Source: CAZGAQ01 sp964523405
Lineage (GTDB): Bacteria; Planctomycetota; Phycisphaerae; UBA1845; Fen-1342
Length of the DNA: 64,000 nt
Assembly (NCBI GenBank): GCA_964523405.1
Contig: CAZGAQ010000010.1
Span: forward strand, 1-64,000
Reading direction: 5' to 3'
This document shows, piece after piece, positions 34,369-43,217 of this stretch (its first letter is position 1; each line of letters opens with the position of its first letter). The notes beneath the pieces are model-generated. The model was not told where the DNA came from, did not search any database, and worked only from the letters and a program-made list of their open reading frames with translations. The position numbers and the translations under genes are program-made.

Positions 34369-36984
34369 ATGAAGCGCATTGCACTCCTGACGATCGTGCT
34401 CTTCCCTTTGATCACCATTCTGGCCTGTACGGCCATGCAGCCGCGGGGGGCGTCGTCCGGCGCGACTCCGCCCGACAAGGCGACGCAGATGTGGGTTCAG
34501 CTCCTCGACGAGTTGATCCCCGGCATGGGGGCCGAGCAGATTGCCGATCGGGCGGCGGACCAGCTGCGGCTGGAGGAGCTGTGCTTCCAGGCCGGTCAGC
34601 CGGGGCAGGAGACGCAACGGCGTGCGGCCGGCATGGCGATGGCGATGCGGCTGGGGCCCACGACACCGAAGCCGGCGCGGGTGTGGATGCTGCGGCAGCT
34701 TGAGCGGATCGGGCAGGCGGAATGTGTACCGGCGCTTGCGGCGCTGCTCAACGAGGAAGACGGAGAGATTCGCGACCTGGCACGGCGGGCGCTGCAGAAC
34801 GACCCGGCGCCGAGTGCGGCCGCGGCCCTGCAGGCGGCGCTGCCGCATGCGCGCGAGACGGCGTGGCAGATTGCGTTGCTGAACGCGGTGGCGCTGCGGG
34901 GTGACGCGAGCATTGTACCGGTGGTAGCGCGGTACGCGCACGCGGACGACGCGGCGGTGAGCGCGGCGGGCATTTGCGCGCTCGGCGAGATCGGCGTGCC
35001 GGCGGCGCGGCTGGAACTGCTGCACCTGTGGCGAACGGGCACGCCGGCGGCGCGGGAGGCGGCCGGCACGGCGCTGGTGCGGCTGGCGGAGCGGCTTGTG
35101 CAGCGGAACGAGCCGGCGGTGGCGGTGGCGCTCTGCGACGAGGTGCTGGGGGCGGCGCCGGAGCTGCCGTTGCGGCGCGCGGCGCTGCGCGGCCTGGCGA
35201 CGGCGCGCGGGGCGGCGTATCTGCCGGAGCTCGTGGCGATTGTGCAGGATGAGCAGGCGGACTACACGTATCGGGCGTTGGCGGCTGAACTCCTCGCGGG
35301 CCTGCCCGGTGCGCGCGTGACGGCCGAGCTGGTGCAGCGCTATGCGAACGCGTCGCCAGGCGCGCAGGCGCTGCTGATCGGGGTCTTTGCGCGGCGCGGT
35401 GACGCGGCGGCGCGGCCGACGGTGAGTGCGGCGCTGCAAAGCGCGGATGCCGACGTGCGGCTGGCGGCTGCGGCGGCGTTGCAAGGGTTGGGGGACCGGG
35501 AGGCGGCGCTCGCGCTGGCGCCCGTGGCAGCGGAAGCGACGGGTCCGTTGCAGGAGACGGCGCGGAAGTCGCTGGCACGGATGGCCGGCGACGACGTGGA
35601 CGTGGCGCTGACACAGGCGTTGCCGGGCGCGTCGGGCGCCGTGCGGGTGGAGCTGATCCGGGCGCTGGCGGCGCGACGGTATCAACAGGCGGTGCCGGTG
35701 CTGCTATCGCTGGCAGGCAGCGCGGACGAGAGCGGACGGGTGGCGGCATTCGAGGCGCTGGGGGCGCTGGCCGGCGCGGGAGACGCGGGCGCGCTGGTGC
35801 CGCTGGTGCTGAAGGCGGAGCCGGACGCGGTGCGCGAGGCGGGCGAGAACGCGCTGGTGGCGGTCTGCGGGCGGAACGAGGATGCGGCGCAGCGGGCGAC
35901 GCCGGTGCTGGCGGTGTGGGACCAGGTTGATGAACGCGCGCGCGTGTCGGTCGTGCGCGTGCTGGGGCGCGTGGGTGGTGCCGCGGCGCTGGAGAAGGTG
36001 CGGCTGGCGCGGCGCAGTGCGAACGAGGAAGTTGCGGACGCGGGCATTCGGGCGCTGGCGCAATGGCCGACGGCGGAGGTGTGTGACGACCTGCTTGAGC
36101 TGGCCAGGACAGCGAAGGGCAAGGCGCACCGCGTGCTGGCGCTGCAGGGGTACCTCCGGCTGGTGGGGCTGTCGAAGGAGCGCCCGGCGGCGGAGACGGT
36201 GCGCGCGTACCAGAGCGCGCTGGAGCTGGCCGAGCGGCCGGAGGAGCGCAAGGCGGTGCTGGGCGGGCTGGGGAAGGTGAACGATATTGCGGCGCTGCAG
36301 CTCATCGAGCAGCAACTGGGGGACGAGGCTCTGCGGACAGAGGCGGAAGCCGCGTTGGTGGCGGTCGTGCCGCTGGTGGCGAGTGAGAACGGGGCGGCGG
36401 CGAAGGCAGCGGTGCAGCGCGTGATCGCGAGCACGAAGAGCGAGGAGAACCGCAAGGCGGCGAACAAGGCGCTGGACAAGCTGCGTGAGGCGGCCGGCGG
36501 GATCGTCACGTGGCAGGTTGCGGGGCCGTACCGGGAGCTGAACCTGCGCGAGGCGGCGCTGCATGAGAAGGCGTTTGCGCCGGAATTGCCGAACGGGCAG
36601 GCGGAGTGGCGGAAGCTGGCGCCGACGAACAAGGAGAAGCCGTGGGCGTTTGACCTGACGGGGCTGGACAGCAAGTCGGACTGCTGTGCGTACGTGCGGT
36701 GCGTGGTGTGGACGGAGCAGGCCCGGCCGGCGCGGCTGGAGGTGGGCAGCGACGACGGGGTGAAGGTGTGGCTAAACGGCAAGGTGGTACACGAGTTCAA
36801 GGAGGTGCGCGGGCACACGCCGTTCCAGGACAAGGTGCCGGTGGAGCTGCCGGCGGGTTGGAGCACGCTGATGCTGAAGGTGACGCAGGGCTCGGGGGAC
36901 TGGGCGTTTTCGGTGGCGGTGCGGGACCCGAACGGAGAGCCGCTGGATGGGCTGAAGACGCAGGCGGAGCCGGCGCAGCCGTAG
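34369..36984 (+). CDS. HEAT-repeat lipoprotein with C-terminal beta domain
   Basis: The 871-residue product has a lipoprotein signal (MKRIALLTIVLFPLITILAC, lipobox ILAC). Residues about 70-700 are a solenoid of HEAT-like repeats about 30 residues long, recognisable by recurring ALAALLNEEDGEIRDLARRAL and AVVALGxLGD type units. From about residue 715 a beta-sandwich follows (WQVAGPYRELNLREAALHEK, VGSDDGVKVWLNGKVVHEF, GWSTLMLKVTQGSGDWAFSV), a sugar-binding-like fold also seen in the protein at 121-2079. It is probably a periplasmic scaffold attached to a membrane. The partner is unknown. Codon use is strongly GC-biased like its surroundings. Confidence 0.82.
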   Translation: MKRIALLTIVLFPLITILACTAMQPRGASSGATPPDKATQMWVQLLDELIPGMGAEQIADRAADQLRLEELCFQAGQPGQETQRRAAGMAMAMRLGPTTPKPARVWMLRQLERIGQAECVPALAALLNEEDGEIRDLARRALQNDPAPSAAAALQAALPHARETAWQIALLNAVALRGDASIVPVVARYAHADDAAVSAAGICALGEIGVPAARLELLHLWRTGTPAAREAAGTALVRLAERLVQRNEPAVAVALCDEVLGAAPELPLRRAALRGLATARGAAYLPELVAIVQDEQADYTYRALAAELLAGLPGARVTAELVQRYANASPGAQALLIGVFARRGDAAARPTVSAALQSADADVRLAAAAALQGLGDREAALALAPVAAEATGPLQETARKSLARMAGDDVDVALTQALPGASGAVRVELIRALAARRYQQAVPVLLSLAGSADESGRVAAFEALGALAGAGDAGALVPLVLKAEPDAVREAGENALVAVCGRNEDAAQRATPVLAVWDQVDERARVSVVRVLGRVGGAAALEKVRLARRSANEEVADAGIRALAQWPTAEVCDDLLELARTAKGKAHRVLALQGYLRLVGLSKERPAAETVRAYQSALELAERPEERKAVLGGLGKVNDIAALQLIEQQLGDEALRTEAEAALVAVVPLVASENGAAAKAAVQRVIASTKSEENRKAANKALDKLREAAGGIVTWQVAGPYRELNLREAALHEKAFAPELPNGQAEWRKLAPTNKEKPWAFDLTGLDSKSDCCAYVRCVVWTEQARPARLEVGSDDGVKVWLNGKVVHEFKEVRGHTPFQDKVPVELPAGWSTLMLKVTQGSGDWAFSVAVRDPNGEPLDGLKTQAEPAQP

Positions 36985-37007
36985 GGGCGGAGGCGTGACG
37001 TACCGCG

Positions 37008-37078
37008 CTGGTCCGCGCAGCGGACCCGACGTCAGGCACGGAGGCCTGGTGCTACGAGCACGGAGGTCTGACGTTACA
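37008..37078. repeat. REP-like palindromes between convergent genes
   Basis: Two copies of the (GTCAGGC)ACGGAGGCCTG(ACGCTAC) element follow a TGGTCCGCGCAGCGGACC hairpin. The TAA stop of the DUF4855 gene (37074-37076) lies inside the second copy. The same family occurs at 4575, 29388 and 45227. Confidence 0.6.
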
Positions 37079-38261
37079 GGGCGGCGCGGTGGCGGCGGAC
37101 GAAGTCGTAGAGGGCATCGTACAGGGGGGCGAGCTCGGGGCGGGTGGCGAGCTGGTACACGCCGCGGACGCCCTGGTAGTAGCCGGCGGGCATGGCGGGC
37201 CAGCGGGGGTGCTCCGCATTGATCACTTCGAGATAGTCGCGCAGGCGCTGGCGGGCGGTCTCGTCGCGGGTGACGCTTTCGTCGAACTCGACCTCGACGC
37301 CGCAGGGCACGGTCGCGGTGTTGCGCACGAGCCGCACGAGGTCGGCGCGTTCCTTCTTGTGCCGGGCGAAGAAGTAGTTCGGCTGCACCATCAGGAAGTC
37401 GATGCGTTCCGCGGGCGGGGCCTGCAGCAGCGCGGTGACGACGTTCAGGCGTTCGAGGCCATAGGGGCTGTACGGAATCCACGTCAGGGTGAGGGGACGT
37501 CCGTCGACCTGCTGCGTGTGGATGTAGCGGGCGACCTGGCGGATGAGGGCGAGGTCGCTGCGCGGGGCGTCGGGCGGGGCCTGGGCGTGGTCGCGCAGGT
37601 TGGTGTGTCCCTCGTTGAACCAGTAGAAGCCGAGGAGCTGCAGATGGGCGAAGTGCGCGGCGCTGAAGCGCTGTAGCGCCCGCTGGATGTAGCCCTGTAC
37701 GGCGGCGAGGCGCGCCGCGTCGTTTGTGCGGAAGTCATTGTTGGGGTCGCTGGACGCGGGGTCCCACTGGGCGATACGCACGTCGGGATACGGCAGCGTC
37801 AGCACGACGCGCACGGACGCGGGGCGGCCGAGCCGGTGCTCCAGGTTCGCGGCGGCCGCTTCGAGGGCGTGGAGCTGCTTACCGGACTCGAAGAGGCGGT
37901 CGAGGCACTCGTCCCAGTCGGGCTTGGTGGTCGGCTCGGCCTGGGCGGAAGTCTCGAAAAGGTGTTTGCGGCTGCTGATGCGGTACATCCAGAGGACCGT
38001 ATCGAAGAACGGGGCGACGAGCTGTTCATCGTCCGTGCCGCGCTGGCGGTAGTAGCCAAGGTAGTACCTGAGCTGTTCGGGCGTCCAGTCGCGCGGGCCG
38101 TTGGCGTCGTGGCAATAGTAGAGCAGGACCATGTCCGGCGCGCTGGGGGCGGCGTTCGGATCGGTCGGCCGCGAGGCGGGCCGCGAGGTGAGCAGCGACT
38201 GGGCCGCGGCGGCGGGGAGCAAGGCGGTAAGGAGCAGTGCCATGCGGCCGATGAACGTCAT
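37074..38261 (-). CDS. secreted DUF4855-like protein
   Basis: The 395-residue product starts with a signal peptide (MTFIGRMALLLTALLPAAAA). The mature part resembles DUF4855 proteins: MVLLYYCHDANGPRDWTPEQLRYYL, DTVLWMYRIS, the central RVVLTLPYPD and LLGFYWFNEGH, and VQPNYFF followed by GVEVEFDESV. This layout, with strand-end acidic residues, suggests a TIM-barrel glycosidase-like fold, and E in GFYWFNEG and in GVEVEFD are candidates for the active site. The catalytic function has not been assigned for the family to my knowledge. GGAGATC precedes the ATG. Confidence 0.75.
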   Translation of the reverse strand: MTFIGRMALLLTALLPAAAAQSLLTSRPASRPTDPNAAPSAPDMVLLYYCHDANGPRDWTPEQLRYYLGYYRQRGTDDEQLVAPFFDTVLWMYRISSRKHLFETSAQAEPTTKPDWDECLDRLFESGKQLHALEAAAANLEHRLGRPASVRVVLTLPYPDVRIAQWDPASSDPNNDFRTNDAARLAAVQGYIQRALQRFSAAHFAHLQLLGFYWFNEGHTNLRDHAQAPPDAPRSDLALIRQVARYIHTQQVDGRPLTLTWIPYSPYGLERLNVVTALLQAPPAERIDFLMVQPNYFFARHKKERADLVRLVRNTATVPCGVEVEFDESVTRDETARQRLRDYLEVINAEHPRWPAMPAGYYQGVRGVYQLATRPELAPLYDALYDFVRRHRAAL

Positions 38262-38548
38262 CGTTGATCTCCGTGAACCTGGGCGCGCCAGGGTACCCGC
38301 TGCCGGCGGCGGAGAGAAGCGTGGCGGAGTGACCGCGCGATCTGCGGCCACGGCGTGAGCGGCGGCGGTCGGGACAAAACGTTGTGATTTTGTCACATTT
38401 TTCCTGCGAGTACCCAACTGGCTGACTAGTGTTATCTCAGGCTCGGGCCGTAGGGTGCCGGGCACGAGGTCATTTCGTCGGGTTGTGCGTGTGCGGGTGG
38501 CGTTGCGCCGTGGGGCGCGCAGCGCGGAATGCAGATGGGAGAAGCGCC

Positions 38549-39754
38549 ATGAAAGAGTTTGGGTGTGGACATTGCCTGCGCGGTCCGCGGCTGGGGCGCT
38601 GGTTGGGGCTCGTGGCGGCGGGTGTGGGGCTGGGGCTGCTGGGCGGGGCGGCGCCGGCCGGGGACAAGGGGGTCAACACGCCGATGGTCGTGTTCGGATA
38701 CAACGAGCTGGGCATGCACTGTATGAACTCGGACTTCTCCGAGATCATGGTCTTGCCCCCGTTCAACTCGCTGCATGCCCAGGTGATTCGGCGCGGGGCT
38801 GAACCCCACATCGTGACCAGCGGCGTGACGGTGCGGTACACGATTCCGAGCAACACGCACTCGGCGGACAAGACGAATTTCTGGAAGTACCCGCAGCCGC
38901 TGCTGGGACCAGCGCCGCTGCCGAACGTGGGCATCACGGGCAGCCGGCTGGCGGGCACGATGGCGCCAACGACGGGCGGTGACTGGGACGTAACGGGCAT
39001 TCCGATCGTGCCGATCGACGACAATGGGCGGGAGAACCCGTATCCCCTGGCGACGATCACGGTGACGCAGAACGGGACGCTGCAGGCGCGGACGCAGGCG
39101 GTGGTGCCGGTATCGACGGAGATGACCTGCAACATGTGCCACAAGACGCCGGGCGTGTCGGTGGCGACGGACATTCTGACGACGCACGACCGGCTGCACG
39201 GGACGACGCTGATGCAGCAGCGGCCGGTACTGTGTGCCCAATGTCACTCCTCCAATGCGTTGGGGTTGGCGGGCGATCCGAACCTGCCGAGTCTGTCGCG
39301 GGCGATGCACGGGGCCCACGCGCCGCGGATGGGGCCGGCGGGCGGGCTGGTCGAGGTGTGCTACGCGTGCCACCCGGGCGTGCGGACGCAGTGCCAGCGC
39401 GACGTGCACTTCGCCAACGGCATGACGTGCACGACGTGCCACGGCAACATGACGGCGGTGGCGAATCCGGCGCGGCGGCCGTGGTTGGACGAGCCGCGTT
39501 GCGGCACGTGTCACACGCGACCGGGCTTTGACTTCGAGCAGCCCGGGACGCTGTTTCGCAACTCGGTCGGGCACGGCGGGGTGCACTGCACTTCGTGCCA
39601 CAACACGCCGCACGCGATCACACCGACGGTCAGCGCGGTGGACAACGCGCAGGCGATTGCGATCCAGGGACATGCGGGCGTGATCAACACGTGCACGGTG
39701 TGTCACATCACGACACCGTCGGATGCGTTCTTCCACTCGGTGGACGACAAGTAG
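38549..39754 (+). CDS. seven-heme c-type cytochrome
   Basis: The 401-residue product has an export signal (LGLVAAGVGLGLLGGAAPA) and a 150-residue N-terminal region beginning FGYNELGMHCMNSDFSEI, which recurs in multiheme proteins of environmental bacteria. Seven CxxCH heme sites follow: CNMCH, CAQCH, CYACH, CTTCH, CGTCH, CTSCH and CTVCH. It should sit in the periplasm and shuttle electrons. GGGAGAAG precedes the ATG. It is followed 60 bases later by the HAF/dockerin gene. The electron donor and acceptor cannot be told. Confidence 0.9.
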   Translation: MKEFGCGHCLRGPRLGRWLGLVAAGVGLGLLGGAAPAGDKGVNTPMVVFGYNELGMHCMNSDFSEIMVLPPFNSLHAQVIRRGAEPHIVTSGVTVRYTIPSNTHSADKTNFWKYPQPLLGPAPLPNVGITGSRLAGTMAPTTGGDWDVTGIPIVPIDDNGRENPYPLATITVTQNGTLQARTQAVVPVSTEMTCNMCHKTPGVSVATDILTTHDRLHGTTLMQQRPVLCAQCHSSNALGLAGDPNLPSLSRAMHGAHAPRMGPAGGLVEVCYACHPGVRTQCQRDVHFANGMTCTTCHGNMTAVANPARRPWLDEPRCGTCHTRPGFDFEQPGTLFRNSVGHGGVHCTSCHNTPHAITPTVSAVDNAQAIAIQGHAGVINTCTVCHITTPSDAFFHSVDDK

Positions 39755-39814
39755 GCACGCGTCAGCCGGGGGCCGGCGCGCGGGCGGCCGGCTGCCCGGG
39801 GAGGAATCGACGTC

Positions 39815-41068
39815 ATGATCGCCAAGATGCATTTTGAAAGCGGGCGCAACTGGGTGTGGGTGGCGGTGCTGTTGGCGCTGGCCGGCAGTGCGCCGCTGGC
39901 GGGACAGAGCTACGACATTGCGGATCTGGGCACGCTGCCCAACGGGTTTGTCAGCGGGGCATTCGGGCTGAACGACCTGGGACACACGGCCGGTGTGTCG
40001 GGGACGCCGGCGAGCAACCTGCGCGGGTTCTTCGAGGCGAGCAACGTGTTCTACGAGATTCCGCCGCTGGCGGGCGATACGCAGACGCACGCGATGGCGC
40101 TCAACGCGGGCGACACGGTGGCGGTGATGTCGTACAAGCTGGGCGAACTGGGGGCGCATGGGCTGCTGTACAACGGCGGCGCGGTGACGCCGCTGGATCA
40201 CTTGGCGCCGCGCGGGCTGAATGACGCGGGCGTGGCGGTCGGCTACGTCACGCTGCAGGACACATCGCTGGGGTGGATCGAGCATGCGGGCGTCGTGCAG
40301 AACGGAACGACGTTCGACCTGGGGACGCTGGGCGGGCACACGAGCTATGCGGCGGCGATCAACAACTGGCCGGCGCGGACGATCGTGGGTTGGTCGCTGC
40401 TTGCGGACGAAACGACCCTGCGCGCAGCGATCTGGCCGGCCGGCTTGCCCGCACGCGACCTGGGCACGTTGGGCGGTGCGGCGAGTCAGGCGTACGGCAT
40501 TAACGACCAGGGCGACGTCGTCGGCTGGGCGGAGACGGCCGCCGGCACGCCGCACGGGTTCTTGTATCAGGTGGACAGTGCCGGCACCGTACTGGCGCGG
40601 ACCGACCTGGGCGAGCTGGGCGGGGGGTACAGCTATGCCTACGGTGTGAACAGCCTGCACCAGGTGGTTGGTGCGTCGGACGGGCGCGCGTTCCTCTACC
40701 GCAACGGACAGATGTACGACCTGGCCACGCTGGCGCCGCGGCTGCCGGCCGGTTGGCGGCTGGACACGGCGTGGGCGATCAACGCCGGGCGGGCGATTGT
40801 CGGCGCCGGCGTGCTGAACGGTCAGCCGCACGCGTACCTGGCGCTGCCGCTGTGCCCGGGCGACACGGACTGCGACGGCCTCGTGAACTGGCGGGATATT
40901 GACTACCTGGTGGCGGGCATGAACGACAATCGCAGCGCGTGGGTGGCGCTGTTTGCGCCGGGGACGCCGGGCTGCCCGTTTGCGAACCTCGACACCAGCG
41001 GCGATGGCGCCGTGAACTGGCGGGACATTGATCCCTTCATCGCGCTGATGAACACGACGTGTCCGTAG
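39815..41068 (+). CDS. HAF-repeat protein with C-terminal dockerin-like tail
   Basis: The 417-residue product has a signal peptide (VAVLLALAGSAPLAG) and at least five HAF repeats of the LGTLGGxxSxAxGINxxGxVVG type, e.g. LGTLGGAASQAYGINDQGDVVG, which form a beta-propeller. The last 70 residues hold two EF-hand-like calcium loops, DTDCDGLVNWRDI and DTSGDGAVNWRDI, bounded by CPGD and TTCP. This is the dockerin-like tail found in Phycisphaerae surface proteins. It probably anchors the protein to a surface assembly; no cohesin is seen here. The 3' end overlaps the convergent glgB by 32 bases. Confidence 0.85.
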   Translation: MIAKMHFESGRNWVWVAVLLALAGSAPLAGQSYDIADLGTLPNGFVSGAFGLNDLGHTAGVSGTPASNLRGFFEASNVFYEIPPLAGDTQTHAMALNAGDTVAVMSYKLGELGAHGLLYNGGAVTPLDHLAPRGLNDAGVAVGYVTLQDTSLGWIEHAGVVQNGTTFDLGTLGGHTSYAAAINNWPARTIVGWSLLADETTLRAAIWPAGLPARDLGTLGGAASQAYGINDQGDVVGWAETAAGTPHGFLYQVDSAGTVLARTDLGELGGGYSYAYGVNSLHQVVGASDGRAFLYRNGQMYDLATLAPRLPAGWRLDTAWAINAGRAIVGAGVLNGQPHAYLALPLCPGDTDCDGLVNWRDIDYLVAGMNDNRSAWVALFAPGTPGCPFANLDTSGDGAVNWRDIDPFIALMNTTCP

Positions 41069-43151
41069 CGACCGCTGCGGGCTCCGTAACCGGCTTCAGG
41101 ACGAGCGCGGTGCGCGCGGGGAGATAGAGCAGAATGCTCTGGGGCTGGCCCTGCCAGGGCACCGTCTGCCAGATGTAGGTCTGGTGCGGGGCGATCCGGG
41201 TGAAGCCGCCGAATTGCGCCTGGTCGCTGTCGAGCACGAGCTGGTGGTCGCGGGCAGTGGGCACGCCGAGGCGGTAGTGGGCGTATGACTCGGCGGGGTG
41301 GAAGTTGAACACGAACAGCAGCGGCCCGCGCCGCGCGACGAGGACCTTTTCGGTCTCATGAACGTGTAGCGCCTGGGCGGGGGGACGTTCGAGCACGCCG
41401 TAGGTGGTGTCGAGTGCCTGCATCGCGCGGTCGAACTCGGCCAGGGGCAGATAGCGCAGGAGCGGGTTGTCGACGAGGGACCATTGGCGGCGGGCATGCT
41501 GGTAGGAGAAGCCGTTGCCTTCGCGGGGGAAGTCGATCCACTCGGGGTGGCCGAACTCGTTGCCCATGAAGTTGAGGTAGCCTTCGCCGCCGAGGGCAAA
41601 GGTGACCAGCCGGATCAGCTTGTGCAGGGCGACGCCGCGGTCGATGACGACGTTGCGGCTGGTGTGGTCCATGTGCCAGTACATATCGGCGTCCATGAGA
41701 CGAAACGCAATCGTCTTGTCGCCGACCAGGGCCTGGTCGTGGCTTTCGGCGTAAGCCACGTGTTTCTCGTGGGCACGGCGGTTGTTGAGCATGTGGAAGA
41801 GTTCGCCGAGCGACCACTGCTCGTCGCGTTTCTCCTTGATGATCTTGATCCAGTAGTCGGGGATGCCCATCGCCAGCCGGTAGTCGAAGCCGATGCCGCC
41901 CTCCGCGACCGGCCGGGCCATGCCGGCGAGCCCGGAGACGTCCTCGGCGATGGTGACCGCGTCGGGGCGGACGGTGTGCGCGACCTCGTTGGCGAGCTGC
42001 AGGTAGTGCAGGGCATCCTCGTCGGTGCGCGGCGGAAAGTACTGGGCGTAGGACCCGAAGTCGCTCCCCAGGCCGTGATCGAGGTAGGCCATGCTCGTCA
42101 CGCCGTCGAAACGGAAGCCGTCGAAGCGGTACTCCTCGAGCCAGAAGCGCACGTTGCTCAGCAGAAACTGGAGGACTTCCCACTTCGCGTAGTCGAACAG
42201 GAGCGAATCCCAGGCGGGGTGCTGGCCGCGGCCACCGGCGTGAAAGTACTGGTACTCGGTGCCGTCGAAGTGGTTGAGGCCCTCGTGGATGTTCTTGACG
42301 GCGTGGCTGTGGACGAGGTCGAGCAAGACGCGCAGGCCCAGGCCGTGGGCGGTGTCGATCAGCTCCTTGAGCTCTTCGGGCGTGCCGAAGCGCGACGACG
42401 CGGCGTAGAAGCTGCTGACCTGGTAGCCGAAGGAGCCGTAGTACGGATGCTCCTGAATGGCCATGAGCTGGACGGCGTTGTAGCCGGCCTTCGCGATGCG
42501 CGGCAGCACGTCGGTCGTGAACTCGCGATACGTACCGACGCGCTGCTCTTCGGTGGCCATGCCGACGTGGGCTTCGTAGATGCGCAGCCCGCTCTCGGGG
42601 GCTGTGCCGGGTGGTGGGGCGAGGGGCACGGGGTGCTTCCACGCGTACGGCTGCGGCGGGTGCCAGTACTGCCCGCAGAAGCTCTGGGTTTGGGCGTCCT
42701 GGACGGCTCGGCGGATGTAAGCGGGGATGCGGTCGTGGGGGCCCAGGGCGCTGTGGACGTGGACCTTGACACGGCTGCCGTGCACGAAGCGGTTGGTGTA
42801 CTGGGCGTCGGGCAGGAAGATGCTCCACACGCCGTGGCGATCGGGGAAGAGGGGCTCGGTGAAGCGGTCCCAGTCGTTGAAGTCGCCGATGAGGGAGAGC
42901 GCGATGGCCTTGGGGGCCCACTCGCGATACCACACGCCGGGTTGGCCGCGGTGTTCCCCGCGATTGAAGCCGAGGTACGTGTAGGCGCGGGCGAAGTCGG
43001 CGACGCTGCCGGCCGCGGCGACGATGCGGTCGCGGAGCCGTTGGAGGTTGGCGTAGCGGCGGCGCAGGTCGGCGGCGTGCGGCGCGAGCCAGGGGTCAAG
43101 GGCAAGCAGGCCGGTGCCGTCCGTGGGGCGTGGTGGAGTCGGGTTCGCCAT
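41037..43151 (-). CDS. glgB: 1,4-alpha-glucan branching enzyme, eukaryote-type
   Basis: The product of 704 residues has an N-terminal CBM48 domain (GVWYREWAPKAIALSLIGDFNDW) and a GH13 barrel. RFDGFRFDGVTSM holds the nucleophile aspartate, VTIAEDVSG the acid/base glutamate and AYAESHDQALVGDKT the third acidic residue. MAIQEHPYYGSFGYQVSSF and LDLVHSHAVKNIHEGLNHFDG are the wording of the plant/animal branching enzymes (GH13_8), not of E. coli GlgB (GH13_9). It forms alpha-1,6 branches in glycogen. No other glg gene is adjacent. The start at 43151 is chosen because a TTGCAC-17-TACCAA promoter would place transcription start there; 43160 is possible. Confidence 0.93.
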   Translation of the reverse strand: MANPTPPRPTDGTGLLALDPWLAPHAADLRRRYANLQRLRDRIVAAAGSVADFARAYTYLGFNRGEHRGQPGVWYREWAPKAIALSLIGDFNDWDRFTEPLFPDRHGVWSIFLPDAQYTNRFVHGSRVKVHVHSALGPHDRIPAYIRRAVQDAQTQSFCGQYWHPPQPYAWKHPVPLAPPPGTAPESGLRIYEAHVGMATEEQRVGTYREFTTDVLPRIAKAGYNAVQLMAIQEHPYYGSFGYQVSSFYAASSRFGTPEELKELIDTAHGLGLRVLLDLVHSHAVKNIHEGLNHFDGTEYQYFHAGGRGQHPAWDSLLFDYAKWEVLQFLLSNVRFWLEEYRFDGFRFDGVTSMAYLDHGLGSDFGSYAQYFPPRTDEDALHYLQLANEVAHTVRPDAVTIAEDVSGLAGMARPVAEGGIGFDYRLAMGIPDYWIKIIKEKRDEQWSLGELFHMLNNRRAHEKHVAYAESHDQALVGDKTIAFRLMDADMYWHMDHTSRNVVIDRGVALHKLIRLVTFALGGEGYLNFMGNEFGHPEWIDFPREGNGFSYQHARRQWSLVDNPLLRYLPLAEFDRAMQALDTTYGVLERPPAQALHVHETEKVLVARRGPLLFVFNFHPAESYAHYRLGVPTARDHQLVLDSDQAQFGGFTRIAPHQTYIWQTVPWQGQPQSILLYLPARTALVLKPVTEPAAVATDTSCSSAR

Positions 43152-43217
43152 GGTGTGCATTGGTACCGCACTGGCGCGCGGCGTGCAACGGCACAAACGC
43201 CGCGCGCCCGCGCCGGG

